Shown: piece after piece, positions 1 to 9,721 of the stretch
Position numbering within the stretch: position 1 is the first letter of the stretch
Layout: the number at the start of each line of letters is the position of its first letter
NCBI GenBank assembly: GCA_028283625.1
Contig: JAPWKG010000024.1
Location: 124,001-188,000, forward strand
Origin: Acidobacteriaceae bacterium
GTDB lineage: Bacteria > Acidobacteriota > Terriglobia > Terriglobales > Acidobacteriaceae
DNA: 64,000 nt
Direction of reading: 5' to 3'
Notes under the pieces: generated by a model
Seen by the model: only the letters and a program-made list of their open reading frames with translations
Database searches by the model: none
What the model was told of the DNA's origin: nothing
Translations under genes and position numbers: made by a program

Positions 1-77
1 CCACTGAGGAGACGGCAAAGAACACGCTTTTCCGAGCCACACGCAAGCTGCGCGCGCGGCTCGCCGAGGTGCGCTAG
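1..77 (+). CDS. ECF-type RNA polymerase sigma factor, C-terminal fragment
   Basis: Only the last 24 codons are inside the window, read from base 3 to the TAG at 75-77. The peptide contains NTLFRATRKLRARL, which matches the recognition helix and tail of sigma-70 region 4 in ECF sigma factors. The next gene encodes a zinc-finger anti-sigma factor, the usual partner of such a gene, which supports the call. The 123 bases between the two genes carry no other coding signal. The group of ECF sigma factor cannot be told from this fragment. Confidence 0.75.
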   Translation, partial: TEETAKNTLFRATRKLRARLAEVR

Positions 78-200
78 CGCACCTGCCGGAAGCCCGGCAA
101 GCAGAAAAAACGAAGGCCGGCGGGGAAGTTCTTTTCCTACAGCCAGGCTATGCAGTACCAGTTTTGTGAGAGTGCCAGTAGTAGCTAAAGGAACGCAACC

Positions 201-1175
201 ATGACGTGTGATCGGGTCCAACATAACATCATCCTGGCGCAGTACGGAGAGCTGCCGGATGAGCTCGGCTTTCAGCTTGAGCAGCACCTGAACACCTGCG
301 AAGCGTGTCGTCGCGAGTGGACGGCGATCCAGATTCTGCATCAGGAATTAGCAATCGATCCGATGCTGGACCCAAGCCCGAATCTGCTGGCCTCGTCGCG
401 TATGCGGCTGGAAGAAGCGCTCGATGCGATGCCGCCGCGCAGTTTGTTCCAGCGCTTTGTGGGCAACGCGTTCCGTTGGCAGGGCATGTTGAAGAGTGCG
501 CCCGCGTTGGCGACGCTGTTGCTGGGGGTTGGTTTTGTGGGAGGTACGGGGCTGGCTCGTTACGAGGCTGCGCAACAGCCTCAGATGCCGCAGGCTGTGG
601 TGATGTCGAATGCGCAGCAGGGCGCAATCGCCAGTGTTTCCGGTATTGTGCAGACGCCGAACTCGCAGCTGGTGCAAGTGAAATACAACCGCCTGATCCC
701 CGAGACGGTACAGGGGTCTCTGGATGATCCGCAGATTCGTGAACTGCTGATGCTTGGCACCAAGCTTTCTACGGACAACGAGGTGCATGCTCAATCGGTG
801 GCAATGCTTTCGGATGAGTGTCGTGCGGGCCGTCACTGCGAGGAAGAGCCGCAGGGCGGAGCGACGGTGAGCACGGTGCGCGGCGCATTGTTGGCGTCGC
901 TGCACAGCGACCGGAATCCCTCGGTGCGCTTGAAGGCGCTCGATGGCCTGCAACCGTATGTAGCGAAGGACCAGCATGTGCGCGACGCCGTGCTCGATGC
1001 CATGATGCATGATGCCTCGCCCGATGTGCGCACCGAAGCGATTTCCCTGCTCTCGCCCGTAGGGGCGGATGCCAGCGTACGTCAGGCTTTGCGCACGGTC
1101 TCCACGGAGGACGTGAATCCAGCGATTCGGAATGCCTCGTTCCAGGCGTTGCAGAACGTGGGAGAGATCCAATAA
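201..1175 (+). CDS. Membrane anti-sigma factor: zf-HC2 zinc finger, one TM helix, C-terminal HEAT repeats
   Basis: The product has 324 residues. C3, H29, C33 and C36 form the zf-HC2 zinc-binding pattern of anti-sigma factors that hold an ECF sigma factor at the membrane. Residues about 99-118 form one hydrophobic helix, so the N-terminus is probably cytoplasmic and the rest periplasmic. Residues 225-322 contain three HEAT-like repeats (NPSVRLKAL, SPDVRTEAI, NPAIRNASF), a protein-protein interaction fold. It follows the sigma-factor fragment and is separated by 6 bp from a PDZ protein, so the three genes probably form one transcription unit. A HEAT sensor domain on an anti-sigma factor is less usual than a short or beta-rich periplasmic domain. 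The domain calls are strong; the signal sensed is unknown. Confidence 0.85.
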   Translation: MTCDRVQHNIILAQYGELPDELGFQLEQHLNTCEACRREWTAIQILHQELAIDPMLDPSPNLLASSRMRLEEALDAMPPRSLFQRFVGNAFRWQGMLKSAPALATLLLGVGFVGGTGLARYEAAQQPQMPQAVVMSNAQQGAIASVSGIVQTPNSQLVQVKYNRLIPETVQGSLDDPQIRELLMLGTKLSTDNEVHAQSVAMLSDECRAGRHCEEEPQGGATVSTVRGALLASLHSDRNPSVRLKALDGLQPYVAKDQHVRDAVLDAMMHDASPDVRTEAISLLSPVGADASVRQALRTVSTEDVNPAIRNASFQALQNVGEIQ

Positions 1176-1181
1176 CGCTCC

Positions 1182-2084
1182 ATGGCTTGGATCCAGCGAC
1201 AACTCGTTCTGTGCGCGCTGGCAATTCCTCTCACGGCCGTCGCGATGGCTGCTCCTTTGGGTTGGACACCTCTTCCTGGAAACGGTGGTCGTGCTGCGGC
1301 GCAACAGCGCTCACAGGGTTACCTCGGTATTGAGTTTCACGATCTGACAGACGATCAGCTTGCGGCGCTGCACCTGAAGGGAGTTCGCGGTGCGGAGATC
1401 GTCATGGTGGACCACGATGGACCTGCTGGCAAGGCCGGACTTTGTCCCCGCGATCTTGTGGTGGCGATCAACGGGCAGGCGGTTGAGAATGCTCCTGCAC
1501 TGCGCAAAATGATTCGCGACGTAGGCGCCGGGGCCTCCATTTCCATTGAGATTCTGCGGAACGGGCAAGCGATGACGCTCAATGCGCAGCTTGCGGACCG
1601 CGAAGAGGTAGAGCATCGTGCCGCGCTGGAGCATTTGACCCTGCACAGCGATGCTCTTAGCCCCTCGACCGGTGCTGAGTTGGCTCCTCCCTCTCCTGCA
1701 TCGAAAACACATAGTTTCATCTCGTCGATGCTGCACATGAGCCCGTTCACGGGGTTGGCGGTGGAGCTGATGGAGCCGCAGCTGGCTGCATATTTCGGGG
1801 CTCCCACCGGTGTGGGATTACTGGTGAATACGGTGATGGCGGGCAGCCCGGCAGCGCAGGCCGGACTGCGCGCAGGCGATGTTCTTCTGCGGGTCGATAG
1901 TGTGGCGCTGCGGTCGGTTACGGATTGGACGCGGCACCTGCGCGAGAGCAAAGCTCATGCCCTGACGTTGACTGTCCTGCGCGATCGCAGGGAGCAAACC
2001 GTGGTGCTTACTCCGGATCTGAAGCGTCATGCCTGCCTGATGCTGCCCGTGCTCTGGGCGATTCCTGACGCACTTCTGGCCTGA
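1182..2084 (+). CDS. Exported protein with two PDZ domains and no protease domain
   Basis: The 300-residue product starts with a signal peptide (charged start, hydrophobic residues 7-24). PDZ1 spans about 45-138, with the YLGI carboxylate-binding loop and GPAGKAGL. PDZ2 spans about 190-280, with GSPAAQAGLRAGDVLL. The HtrA/DegP trypsin-like domain and its His-Asp-Ser triad are absent, so this is not a protease by itself. PDZ domains bind exposed C-termini of proteins. The gene begins 6 bp after the anti-sigma gene, so it may present or protect a ligand for that regulator or deliver it to a separate protease. The role is inferred from context only. Confidence 0.8.
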   Translation: MAWIQRQLVLCALAIPLTAVAMAAPLGWTPLPGNGGRAAAQQRSQGYLGIEFHDLTDDQLAALHLKGVRGAEIVMVDHDGPAGKAGLCPRDLVVAINGQAVENAPALRKMIRDVGAGASISIEILRNGQAMTLNAQLADREEVEHRAALEHLTLHSDALSPSTGAELAPPSPASKTHSFISSMLHMSPFTGLAVELMEPQLAAYFGAPTGVGLLVNTVMAGSPAAQAGLRAGDVLLRVDSVALRSVTDWTRHLRESKAHALTLTVLRDRREQTVVLTPDLKRHACLMLPVLWAIPDALLA

Positions 2085-2194
2085 CGCGCAAAAAACGCGC
2101 TACACTCTCGGCAAGAATTACTTCATCTAAGAGCTTTCTCACCACGGGCCGCGGCTTTCTTAGCGTGTCCTGCAAAAATGCCGTGTCCCTTGGC

Positions 2195-5100
2195 ATGGGG
2201 ATCGCAACGGGAACGTGCGAGTCCCATGAGCGAATTGATTCTCATTTCTTTTGCCCGAGCCCGCCGTTGAGCCGTTTTGCGAGCCTTGCCCACTGTTTGC
2301 AGCGTCGTGCGTTTCCCAGCTCGCTTCGCCGCGTGTTGCGTCGAGTAGCCCTGTTTGTTTTCGGGGTGCCGCTCGTGCTGGCCTGTGTGCAGAGCAGTGG
2401 ACAGCAGCTTCGGCGCGAAGCGCAGCGGCATCGTCTGGAGCGTCGCAGCGTGCATGGGCTTTCGGCGGCTCAGGCGGTCCATGCGGCGCAGGCGCAGCAC
2501 AGCGCCTTTGGGCTCAAGCCGCGTTCGCAGAGCTTTGCGCAGGCCTGGACGCCGCTGGGACCGGTAACGGTCTCCTCGCCCGGCTTCGGAAACCTGACCG
2601 GTCGTGTCACATCCCTTGCCTTCGATCCGAACGATGCGACCGGCAATACGGTGTATCTCGGCACCGCAGACGGAGGTGTCTGGAAGTCGTCCAACGCCAC
2701 TGCAGCGGGGAATGTTCGCTTCACGCCGCTTACGGATACTCTTTCCGTCTTCAGCCAGAGCGCTGGAGCCAGTGTGACCCCTTCGCTTGCAATCGGCGCG
2801 CTTGCGGTCCAGCCAGCGGCGACAGCGGTGCTGCTGGCCGGTACAGGCGACCCCAACGACGCTACAGACTCGTTGTACGGAGAAGGCCTGCTGCGTTCGA
2901 CGGACGGTGGAGCGACCTGGACACTGATTGAGACCTCGCAGGATGGCAGCAACGGCAAGCATGCGTTTCTTGGCCTTGCGACGGCGGCTCTGGCCTGGAG
3001 CAGCGCGTCCCCTTCGCTGGTGGTGGCCGGGTTTTCCACCTCGGCGCAAGGACAGTTGGAGAACGCGGTGACCTCGATCTCCGTGCCGGGTCTTTACTAC
3101 TCGACGGACGCGGGTGTGAGCTGGAAGATGGCCACGGTGTATGACGGAGCCACCATCATCCAGACAGCGCAACCGCTTGGGAGCGGATCGGTCGGCTACC
3201 CGGCTACCAGTGTGGTGTGGGATGCGCAACGAGGCAGCTTTTATGCCGCTTTGCGTGGCCACGGGTACTACTCCAGCACTGACGGCGCGAACTGGAAACG
3301 TCTTACAGCGCAGCCGGGCACAGGGCTCACGCTGAGCAACTGTCCGTCGAACGCCACCCTGGCTCCGGCAGCCACGTGCCCGCTCTTTCGAGGCACGCTG
3401 GCGGTACAGCCGGCAACCGGCGATCTGTATGCGTTGAGCGTGGACGCCAACAATCAGGATCAGGGGCTTTGGCAGGATCTATGCAACGCCAGTAACGGTC
3501 TTTGCAGTAACAATGCACCCAGCTTTGCCACACGGTTGGACGGCGCGCAGCTGGAGGCCGGCTCTGGCAGTACGGTCATCCCGCAAGGGGATTACAACCT
3601 CAGTCTGGCGGCGGTTCCCACGGCGTCCAACGGAACGCTGTTGCTGGCGGGCACGGTGGATCTCTATCGCTGTGCTTTGGCTGCTGGTGCCAGTAGTTGC
3701 ACCTGGCGCAACACGACGAATGCGCTTAACGGTTGTAATGCTCCCGCTGGTGTGGCTCCTGCGCAGCACGCACTGGCAGTCAACGTCACAGCCGGCAGCA
3801 CGTTGCTGCTGATCGGCAACGATGGTGGATTGTGGAGTTCGACCGACGGTGTGGCAGAGACAGGCAGCGTGTGCGCGGCCACGGACAGTCAGCACTTTCA
3901 GAACCTGAACAGCGCAATCGCCACAGGCGGATCGTTGGCGCAGGTGCTTTCTCTGGCGCAGGCAAGCGACCTGGCTGACTCTCTGATGGTCGGGCTGGGA
4001 GGCAACGGCGCGGCGATGACCGAGGCCGCGTCTTCGCTTGTGGCGTGGTCGCAGCTCTCGACAGGAGAAAGCGGAGCGGTTGCCATCGACCCATCCAACA
4101 GCGCGAACCGCTATGCCATGGTGGGCGCCGGCATTCGCTGGAAGGCCTGTACGCTGGGCTCTGGCTGCAGCGCGCAGCAGTTTGGGGGAACCCCGACCGT
4201 GGGGGTGGACCAGACCTCTAAGGACGTTGCGCTCTATCATGCTCCCGCCATCCTTGACCCTGCAGCGCCGTCGAACCTGATCACCGCAAGCTGCCGCATC
4301 TGGCGAGGTCCGGCGGCGGATGGAAGCACCTGGTCGAGCGCAAATGCGTTGTCGACTCCGGTTGGAGCCTCGGTCGCCTCCGTTTGCACGTCGTCCAACC
4401 CGATGGTGCGCTCTCTGGGGGCTGGTGGGGGTGCGAGTACCTCAAGCCTGTCCCAGAACACCGGCTCCCAGCAGCTCTACGCCGGGCTGGCCGGTGCTTT
4501 GGATGGGGGTGGCTCACAGCTGGGAGGTCACCTCTTTGCTACCAGTCGCGCGGATCTAGCCACCAGCATGACGGCGTGGAACGATCTTGCGCTGAACGCT
4601 GTCAGCAATGACAGCTCGAACGGCTACCTCTTCAACCCGGGGCAGCTGGACGTCTCTTCCGTGGTGGTTGATACGCACGACAGCACCGGCAAAACGGTCT
4701 ACGCCACAGTCATGGGCTTTGGTGGAGATCTTGTATTGCCTCACGTCTATCGTTCGATGGATGGCGGCGCGCACTGGTTGAATCTTTCGGCAAACCTGCC
4801 GAACGCTCCTGTCTCGGCGCTCGTGGTGGACCCGAACGACGCCAATACGGTGTACGTGGCGACGGATGCCGGGGTGTATGCCACGCAGGCCATCACGAGC
4901 TGCAGCACCGCGCAGTGCTGGAATCTGCTTGGCACTGGCCTGCCCAACGCTCCGGTAACCTCTCTGGTTGCGGCCGCGCAACTGAGCACACCGGATGGTC
5001 GCCTGGGCATGCTGCGCGCGGGAACCTACGGTCGAGGTCTGTGGCAGACTCCGCTGCTGGCAGCGGTCAGCAACGCTCAGCCAGCGGTTGCGCTTTCCTC

Positions 5101-6823
5101 TGTTCTGCTGGACTTTGGCAGCGTGCAGGTCGCAACGCAAAGCGGAGCGCAGAGCGTGACGGTGACCAATACCGGCAACGCGGTGCTAAGCGTGAGCAGT
5201 GTGCAGCTTACCGGAGACTTTACGGAAAGCGATACCTGCGTAGGGCAAAGCATTGCGGTGAACGCAAGCTGCACGCTCAGTGTGGTGTTTGCCCCGACCA
5301 TTACGGGAAGCCGTACCGGCGGTCTCACGCTTTATGCCAACATTAGCGGCGGCCAGGCTACGGTAGCGCTTAGCGGAGTGGGGCTTGCTCCCGCAGCCGT
5401 TACGCTTACGCCGGTGGCTCTCAGCTTTCCGGCCACCGTAGTGAACCAGACAGCCGCTGCGCAGATTGTGACGGTGGCCAATACCGGCGGCAGCAGCGCG
5501 ACGCTGGGAACGCCGGTGCTTGTCGGGGACTTTGCTCTTGCTGCCAATACCTGCACCGGCTCGCTCACCGCCAATACCGCCTGTGCGCTTTCAATCACCT
5601 TCACCCCAACAACGAGTGGCACGCGCAACGGCAGCTTGAGCCTGAGCAGCAGTGCTGGTGCGCTAACGGCAACGCTGACCGGAAGTGGAAACGCTCCAGC
5701 GACCGACACGCTCTCTCCTGCCTCGTTGAGTTTTGGTTCTCAGGTGCTCGATTCAGCCAGCAACGCGCAAAGCGTTTTACTGACGAACAGTGGAGACGCA
5801 GCGTTGACGTTGATTACGGCGGCAAGCGATTCCACAGAGTTCGCGGTCACCAATGGCTGCGGCGCCTCGCTTGCAGGCCACAGCACCTGCGCCCTCTCCG
5901 TTGTCTTTGCGCCAAACACTATCGGCTCGCGTTCGGCAACGCTGCTTGTCACCGATCAGTTCCGGAGCCAGAGCGTTGCGCTGAACGGTACCGGGCTTGC
6001 CCCTGCGGGCGTGAGTGTGACGCCTTCAGCGCTAAGCTTCGGCGAGATCGGCGTGGGGTTGAGCTCAGCGGTGCAGAGCGTGACGTTGACCAACAACGGC
6101 GGCAGCACGTTGACGCTTTCCGGTCTAACACCCTCCGGCGATTTTGTTCTCGTAAGCAATCGCTGCCCGACGGCATTACCCGCGGGCGCTTCCTGCTCTG
6201 TGTCGCTCCTGTTTGCGCCGACACAGGCGGGAGGCCGCGTGGGCAGCCTGAGCGTGCTGGACAGCGTCGGCACCCAAACGGTTGCGCTCAACGGTACCGG
6301 AGCGGACTTTACACTTGCTGCCGACGGCACGACGACGGCCACGCTGGGTGGTAGCTCCGGTACGGCAAGCTATGCGGTGTTGCTGAGTTCGGTGAGCGGT
6401 CTGCACAGTGCGCTGGCGATCGGCTGCACCGGCGCACCAGCGCATGCGCTCTGTGCGGTCACGCCATCAAGCGCCACTCTGGGCTCGAACTACGTTGTCA
6501 CGGTTGTGGTGAGCACAGGGATCGCGGCGCTGTCACCCGCAGAGCAACGGCCACTGTGGCGGCGTGGAGCGCCATTGGAGCTGGCCTGTCTGTTGATGTT
6601 TCCGCTATGGAAGCGCAGGCGTTCTCGGTTGAGCGGCGGCCTGTTTCTTCTGCCTGTGCTGCTGTGCTGCGTTTCCGGCTGCGGTGCGGGCCGAGTAATT
6701 CCTGGGGATACGGGTGGTTCCAGCAGCGCAGCGAAGACGCCTGCGGGCGTTTATACGCTAACGATCTCAGCCAGCGCTGCCGGTCTGACCCGCAGTGTGC
6801 CGCTGACGCTTACCGTGCAATAG
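2195..6823 (+). CDS. Large exported BNR/propeller-like protein with four ASH (choice-of-anchor D) domains and a hydrophobic Cys-containing tail
   Basis: From the ATG at 2195 the product has about 1542 residues. The start is uncertain: no clear ribosome-binding site is visible, and TTG or GTG starts closer to the hydrophobic segment RRVALFVFGVPLVLAC are possible. Residues about 110-950 contain repeated BNR/sialidase-type blades (YYSTDAGVSWK, VYRSMDGGAHW), usual in extracellular propellers. Four ASH/HYDIN-like immunoglobulin domains follow, encoded at about 5080-6310, each with a LDFGSV- or LSFG-type opening and a CTLSVVFAP-type strand. The tail holds two hydrophobic segments separated by KRRRSR, a Cys in VSGCGAG, and a final short beta-rich module ending in TLTVQ. 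No catalytic motif was recognised. An adhesin or substrate-binding role is possible. Confidence 0.75.
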   Translation: MGIATGTCESHERIDSHFFCPSPPLSRFASLAHCLQRRAFPSSLRRVLRRVALFVFGVPLVLACVQSSGQQLRREAQRHRLERRSVHGLSAAQAVHAAQAQHSAFGLKPRSQSFAQAWTPLGPVTVSSPGFGNLTGRVTSLAFDPNDATGNTVYLGTADGGVWKSSNATAAGNVRFTPLTDTLSVFSQSAGASVTPSLAIGALAVQPAATAVLLAGTGDPNDATDSLYGEGLLRSTDGGATWTLIETSQDGSNGKHAFLGLATAALAWSSASPSLVVAGFSTSAQGQLENAVTSISVPGLYYSTDAGVSWKMATVYDGATIIQTAQPLGSGSVGYPATSVVWDAQRGSFYAALRGHGYYSSTDGANWKRLTAQPGTGLTLSNCPSNATLAPAATCPLFRGTLAVQPATGDLYALSVDANNQDQGLWQDLCNASNGLCSNNAPSFATRLDGAQLEAGSGSTVIPQGDYNLSLAAVPTASNGTLLLAGTVDLYRCALAAGASSCTWRNTTNALNGCNAPAGVAPAQHALAVNVTAGSTLLLIGNDGGLWSSTDGVAETGSVCAATDSQHFQNLNSAIATGGSLAQVLSLAQASDLADSLMVGLGGNGAAMTEAASSLVAWSQLSTGESGAVAIDPSNSANRYAMVGAGIRWKACTLGSGCSAQQFGGTPTVGVDQTSKDVALYHAPAILDPAAPSNLITASCRIWRGPAADGSTWSSANALSTPVGASVASVCTSSNPMVRSLGAGGGASTSSLSQNTGSQQLYAGLAGALDGGGSQLGGHLFATSRADLATSMTAWNDLALNAVSNDSSNGYLFNPGQLDVSSVVVDTHDSTGKTVYATVMGFGGDLVLPHVYRSMDGGAHWLNLSANLPNAPVSALVVDPNDANTVYVATDAGVYATQAITSCSTAQCWNLLGTGLPNAPVTSLVAAAQLSTPDGRLGMLRAGTYGRGLWQTPLLAAVSNAQPAVALSSVLLDFGSVQVATQSGAQSVTVTNTGNAVLSVSSVQLTGDFTESDTCVGQSIAVNASCTLSVVFAPTITGSRTGGLTLYANISGGQATVALSGVGLAPAAVTLTPVALSFPATVVNQTAAAQIVTVANTGGSSATLGTPVLVGDFALAANTCTGSLTANTACALSITFTPTTSGTRNGSLSLSSSAGALTATLTGSGNAPATDTLSPASLSFGSQVLDSASNAQSVLLTNSGDAALTLITAASDSTEFAVTNGCGASLAGHSTCALSVVFAPNTIGSRSATLLVTDQFRSQSVALNGTGLAPAGVSVTPSALSFGEIGVGLSSAVQSVTLTNNGGSTLTLSGLTPSGDFVLVSNRCPTALPAGASCSVSLLFAPTQAGGRVGSLSVLDSVGTQTVALNGTGADFTLAADGTTTATLGGSSGTASYAVLLSSVSGLHSALAIGCTGAPAHALCAVTPSSATLGSNYVVTVVVSTGIAALSPAEQRPLWRRGAPLELACLLMFPLWKRRRSRLSGGLFLLPVLLCCVSGCGAGRVIPGDTGGSSSAAKTPAGVYTLTISASAAGLTRSVPLTLTVQ

Positions 6824-8020
6824 CTATACGCTGCGTCCGGCGGCAACAGCGCTGGACCAGGCCCACTGAAAGTTGAACCCGCCCAGCCATCCGGTCACAT
6901 CCACCACTTCGCCGATGAAGTAGAGCCTTTCGACGCGGCGGGATTCGAGCGTGCGGGCATCCAGCTCCTGCGTGTTGACGCCGCCGGCGGTTACCTCGGC
7001 CTTCACAAAGCCTTCGTCTCCGGCTGGCATCACCTGCCATTCGTGCAGATCGCGCTCCAGTGCCTCCAGCGCCTGATTGGTAAAGCGAAGACCTGCCTCT
7101 CGCAGCAGGAGCCACCGTTCCGCCATGCGCTGCGGAAGCGCCGTGCGCAAAGCCTGTAGCAGTACGTTGCGATCGCGTGGGGTGTTCTGTGCCGTAAGCG
7201 GCAGAAAGATCTCGCGGCCCGGTGCCAGATCGAGCGTGACAGGTTGGCCCTGTTGCCAGTAGGAGGAGATCTGCAGGATCGCCGGGCCACTCAGGCCGCG
7301 GTGCGTCAGCAGCATTTTTTCGCGAAAAGCCGGTGGCTTGCTGTTACGGCGCGTGGTTCGGGCAGGAGCCGTTGCGACGACCTCGCACGAGCTTCCGGTC
7401 AGATCGCACCAGGCTTCGCGGTCCTGGGGGGTGAAGACGAGCGGCACCAGAGCCGGTCGAGTCGGAACGATCGTATGGCCAAACTGCTGTGCGAGCTCAT
7501 AGCCCAGCCCGGTTGCACCCAGCTTCGGGATAGAAAGCCCACCGGTAGCAATAACCAGCGCACGCGCCTTCTCTGTACCGTGAGAGGTTTCGACGAGGAA
7601 GTGCTCTTCCTCTTTCCGAACGCTCAGAATCTGCGTGCCGCAGCGAATTGCAACGCCTGCTTCTCCGCATTCTCGTTCGAGAAGTGTGACGAGATCGCGT
7701 GCAGAACGATCGAAGAAAAGCTGGCCGAGGGTCTTTTCGTGAAAACTCAGGCCGTGCTTTTCCACCAGTGCAACCATCTCCTGTGGAGAAAACCCGGCGA
7801 GAGCTGACTTGGCGAAGTGAGGGTTTTCGCCAAGGTAGTTGTTGGCACCGGCGTGCAGGTTTGTAAAATTGGCCCGCCCGCCGCCGGAGATAAGGATTTT
7901 GCGCCCGGGGGCGGGACCATGATCAAGCAGCAACACACGTTTGCCGCGGCGGCCGGCCTCAAACGAGCACATCATGCCCGCTGCACCGGCGCCGAGCACG
8001 AGAACGTCATACGCGGCCAT
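6824..8020 (-). CDS. HI0933/YhiN-family FAD-dependent oxidoreductase
   Basis: The 398-residue product opens with an FAD-binding Rossmann motif, VLGAGAAGMM, followed by GRKILISGGGRANFTN, the signature of the HI0933 flavoprotein family. A second nucleotide-binding feature, VIATGGLSIPKLGATG, is near residue 155, and the C-terminal motif VTAGGVNTQELD is typical of the family. Length fits the usual 390-420. The physiological substrate of most members is not known. It starts 3 bp after the malic enzyme stop, so the two are probably cotranscribed. Its stop codon directly abuts the stop of the convergent gene ending at 6823. Confidence 0.9.
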   Translation of the reverse strand: MAAYDVLVLGAGAAGMMCSFEAGRRGKRVLLLDHGPAPGRKILISGGGRANFTNLHAGANNYLGENPHFAKSALAGFSPQEMVALVEKHGLSFHEKTLGQLFFDRSARDLVTLLERECGEAGVAIRCGTQILSVRKEEEHFLVETSHGTEKARALVIATGGLSIPKLGATGLGYELAQQFGHTIVPTRPALVPLVFTPQDREAWCDLTGSSCEVVATAPARTTRRNSKPPAFREKMLLTHRGLSGPAILQISSYWQQGQPVTLDLAPGREIFLPLTAQNTPRDRNVLLQALRTALPQRMAERWLLLREAGLRFTNQALEALERDLHEWQVMPAGDEGFVKAEVTAGGVNTQELDARTLESRRVERLYFIGEVVDVTGWLGGFNFQWAWSSAVAAGRSV

Positions 8021-8023
8021 GCG

Positions 8024-9721
8024 TTAGCGACGCCGCCTGTAAGGCAGGTACTCCGGCTTCCAGACGCCGACGTGCAGCGCTTCTTCGAAGGCCTCTCCAC
8101 GTACCGCCGCGAGGCCTTCTTCCGCTGCCTGGCGTCCAACGGCGCGGGCCACAGCCTGCGAGACGTCGCGCAGCGTATTGAGCGGAGGAAGCAGGGGCGC
8201 GGTCGAATCCTTCACCGTCGGAGAGAGAGCAGCCAGGGCCTCCGCAGCAGCCATAATCATGCCATCGCTCACGCGGCGCGAGCGCGAGGAGACAATACCC
8301 AGGGCCAGCCCGGGAAAGATGTAGGAGTTATTTGTCTGAACGGTGCGGTGCGTTTCTCCGTTGAACTCTACCGGAGGATACGGGCTACCGGTTCCGATAA
8401 TGGCGGCGCCGTTGGTCCAGTGCAGCAGGTCGGAGGGAGACGCCTCAGAGCGAGAGGTCGGGTTTGAGAGGGGCAGGATCACCGGGCGCGGCGTATTGGC
8501 GGCCATCGCTCGGACGACTTCCTCGGTAAACGCCCCGGGCTGTCCGCTTACGCCGATCATCACGGTCGGCTTCGCCTGCTTGACCGTTTCCAGCAGCGAG
8601 ATGCCACCCTCCGGGGTGTGCTCCCAGCCTGCGGTCTCCGCAGAGGTACGGGCAAAGGGAGCTTGCGAAGGATGCATGCCTGGAGTGGAGTCCAGCAGCA
8701 GGCCTGGCCGGTCGACCGCATAGAAACGCGAGCGCACCTCATCTTCGGAAAGCCCGGCTTTTCTGAGCGCGAGGGCCAGAAAGCTGGCGATCCCGCAGCC
8801 TGCAGCTCCGAATCCCACAAAGAGGAAGCGGTGATCGCGCAGAGGAACGCTGGTAGCGTTGGCTGCAGCGAGAATGGTGGCGAGCGCTACGGCCGCGGTG
8901 CCCTGAATATCGTCGTTGAAGCTGGGCAGCGAGCTACGGTAGCGCTCCAGCAGCTTGCCTGCGTTGGCACCGGCAAAGTCTTCCCATTGCAGCAGCACAT
9001 GCGGCCAGCGCTTTTTCACTGTGCGGACAAAGCGGTCGACAAAGATGTCGTACTCCGCACCGCGGACGCGTTCGTGCTTCCAGCCCAGGTACAGCGGATC
9101 GTTGATGCGGTCCTGATTGTCGGTGCCGACGTCGAGGAAGACCGGCAGGCAGCTCAGTGGGTGAATACCCGCCAGAGCGGTGTAGAGCGCCAGCTTGCCG
9201 ATGGGGATTCCCATACCACCAGCACCCTGATCGCCGAGGCCGAGAATACGCTCGCCGTCGGAGACGACGATGCAGCGGACACCGTCATAGCGTGGGTGGC
9301 TCAGAATGCGCTCGATGCGGTCGCTGTTCGGATAGCTGAGAAAAACGCCGCGCGGCTTGCGCCAGATTTCAGAGAAGCGTTGGCAGCCCTCACCTACGGC
9401 CGGGGTGTAGACCACCGGCAGCATTTCCTCCACGTTGCGGGTGATGAGCGCGTAGAAGAGTGTCTCGTTCACATCCTGCAGGTCGCGCATGAAGGTGTAC
9501 TTGGCGAAATCGTCCGGCAGCGCGCGGAAAGCCTTCAAGCGTCGCGTCACCTGCTGGTCGAGCGTACCGATCTGCGGTGGCAGAAGGCCGTGCAGGGAGA
9601 ACTCATCCCGCTCTTCCTCAGGAAACGCTGTCCCTTTGTTGAAGATAGGGGTGTTCAGCAGACCGAGGCCGGTGAGGGCTGTTTCGACGAATTCCGGGGT
9701 TGCTCGCGGGGTAGGTGCCAT
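8024..9721 (-). CDS. maeA: NAD-dependent malic enzyme
   Basis: The enzyme oxidatively decarboxylates malate to pyruvate with NAD reduction. From the ATG at 9721 it has 565 residues, the length of the large-subunit bacterial NAD-malic enzymes. Diagnostic motifs are YTPAVGEGCQ (catalytic Tyr), GERILGLGDQGAGGMGI, WEDFAGANA, FNDDIQGTAAVALA (metal-binding Asp pair) and VGFGAAGCGIA (dinucleotide fold). The reading frame stays open upstream to 9868, but that extension is basic, unlike the family, and overlaps the iscS terminator, so 9721 was chosen. It lies downstream of iscS on the same strand with an intrinsic terminator between them, and probably forms a separate unit with the flavoprotein gene. 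Confidence 0.95.
   Translation of the reverse strand: MAPTPRATPEFVETALTGLGLLNTPIFNKGTAFPEEERDEFSLHGLLPPQIGTLDQQVTRRLKAFRALPDDFAKYTFMRDLQDVNETLFYALITRNVEEMLPVVYTPAVGEGCQRFSEIWRKPRGVFLSYPNSDRIERILSHPRYDGVRCIVVSDGERILGLGDQGAGGMGIPIGKLALYTALAGIHPLSCLPVFLDVGTDNQDRINDPLYLGWKHERVRGAEYDIFVDRFVRTVKKRWPHVLLQWEDFAGANAGKLLERYRSSLPSFNDDIQGTAAVALATILAAANATSVPLRDHRFLFVGFGAAGCGIASFLALALRKAGLSEDEVRSRFYAVDRPGLLLDSTPGMHPSQAPFARTSAETAGWEHTPEGGISLLETVKQAKPTVMIGVSGQPGAFTEEVVRAMAANTPRPVILPLSNPTSRSEASPSDLLHWTNGAAIIGTGSPYPPVEFNGETHRTVQTNNSYIFPGLALGIVSSRSRRVSDGMIMAAAEALAALSPTVKDSTAPLLPPLNTLRDVSQAVARAVGRQAAEEGLAAVRGEAFEEALHVGVWKPEYLPYRRRR

Noticed and set aside
348-1304. 318-codon minus-strand frame opposite the anti-sigma gene
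   Set aside because: It is the complement of a gene with clear domains, rich in Arg/His, with no family likeness. GC-rich third positions leave the opposite frame open.
2123-3262. 379-codon minus-strand frame
   Set aside because: Opposite the propeller/ASH gene, with low-complexity Arg-rich translation and no motifs.
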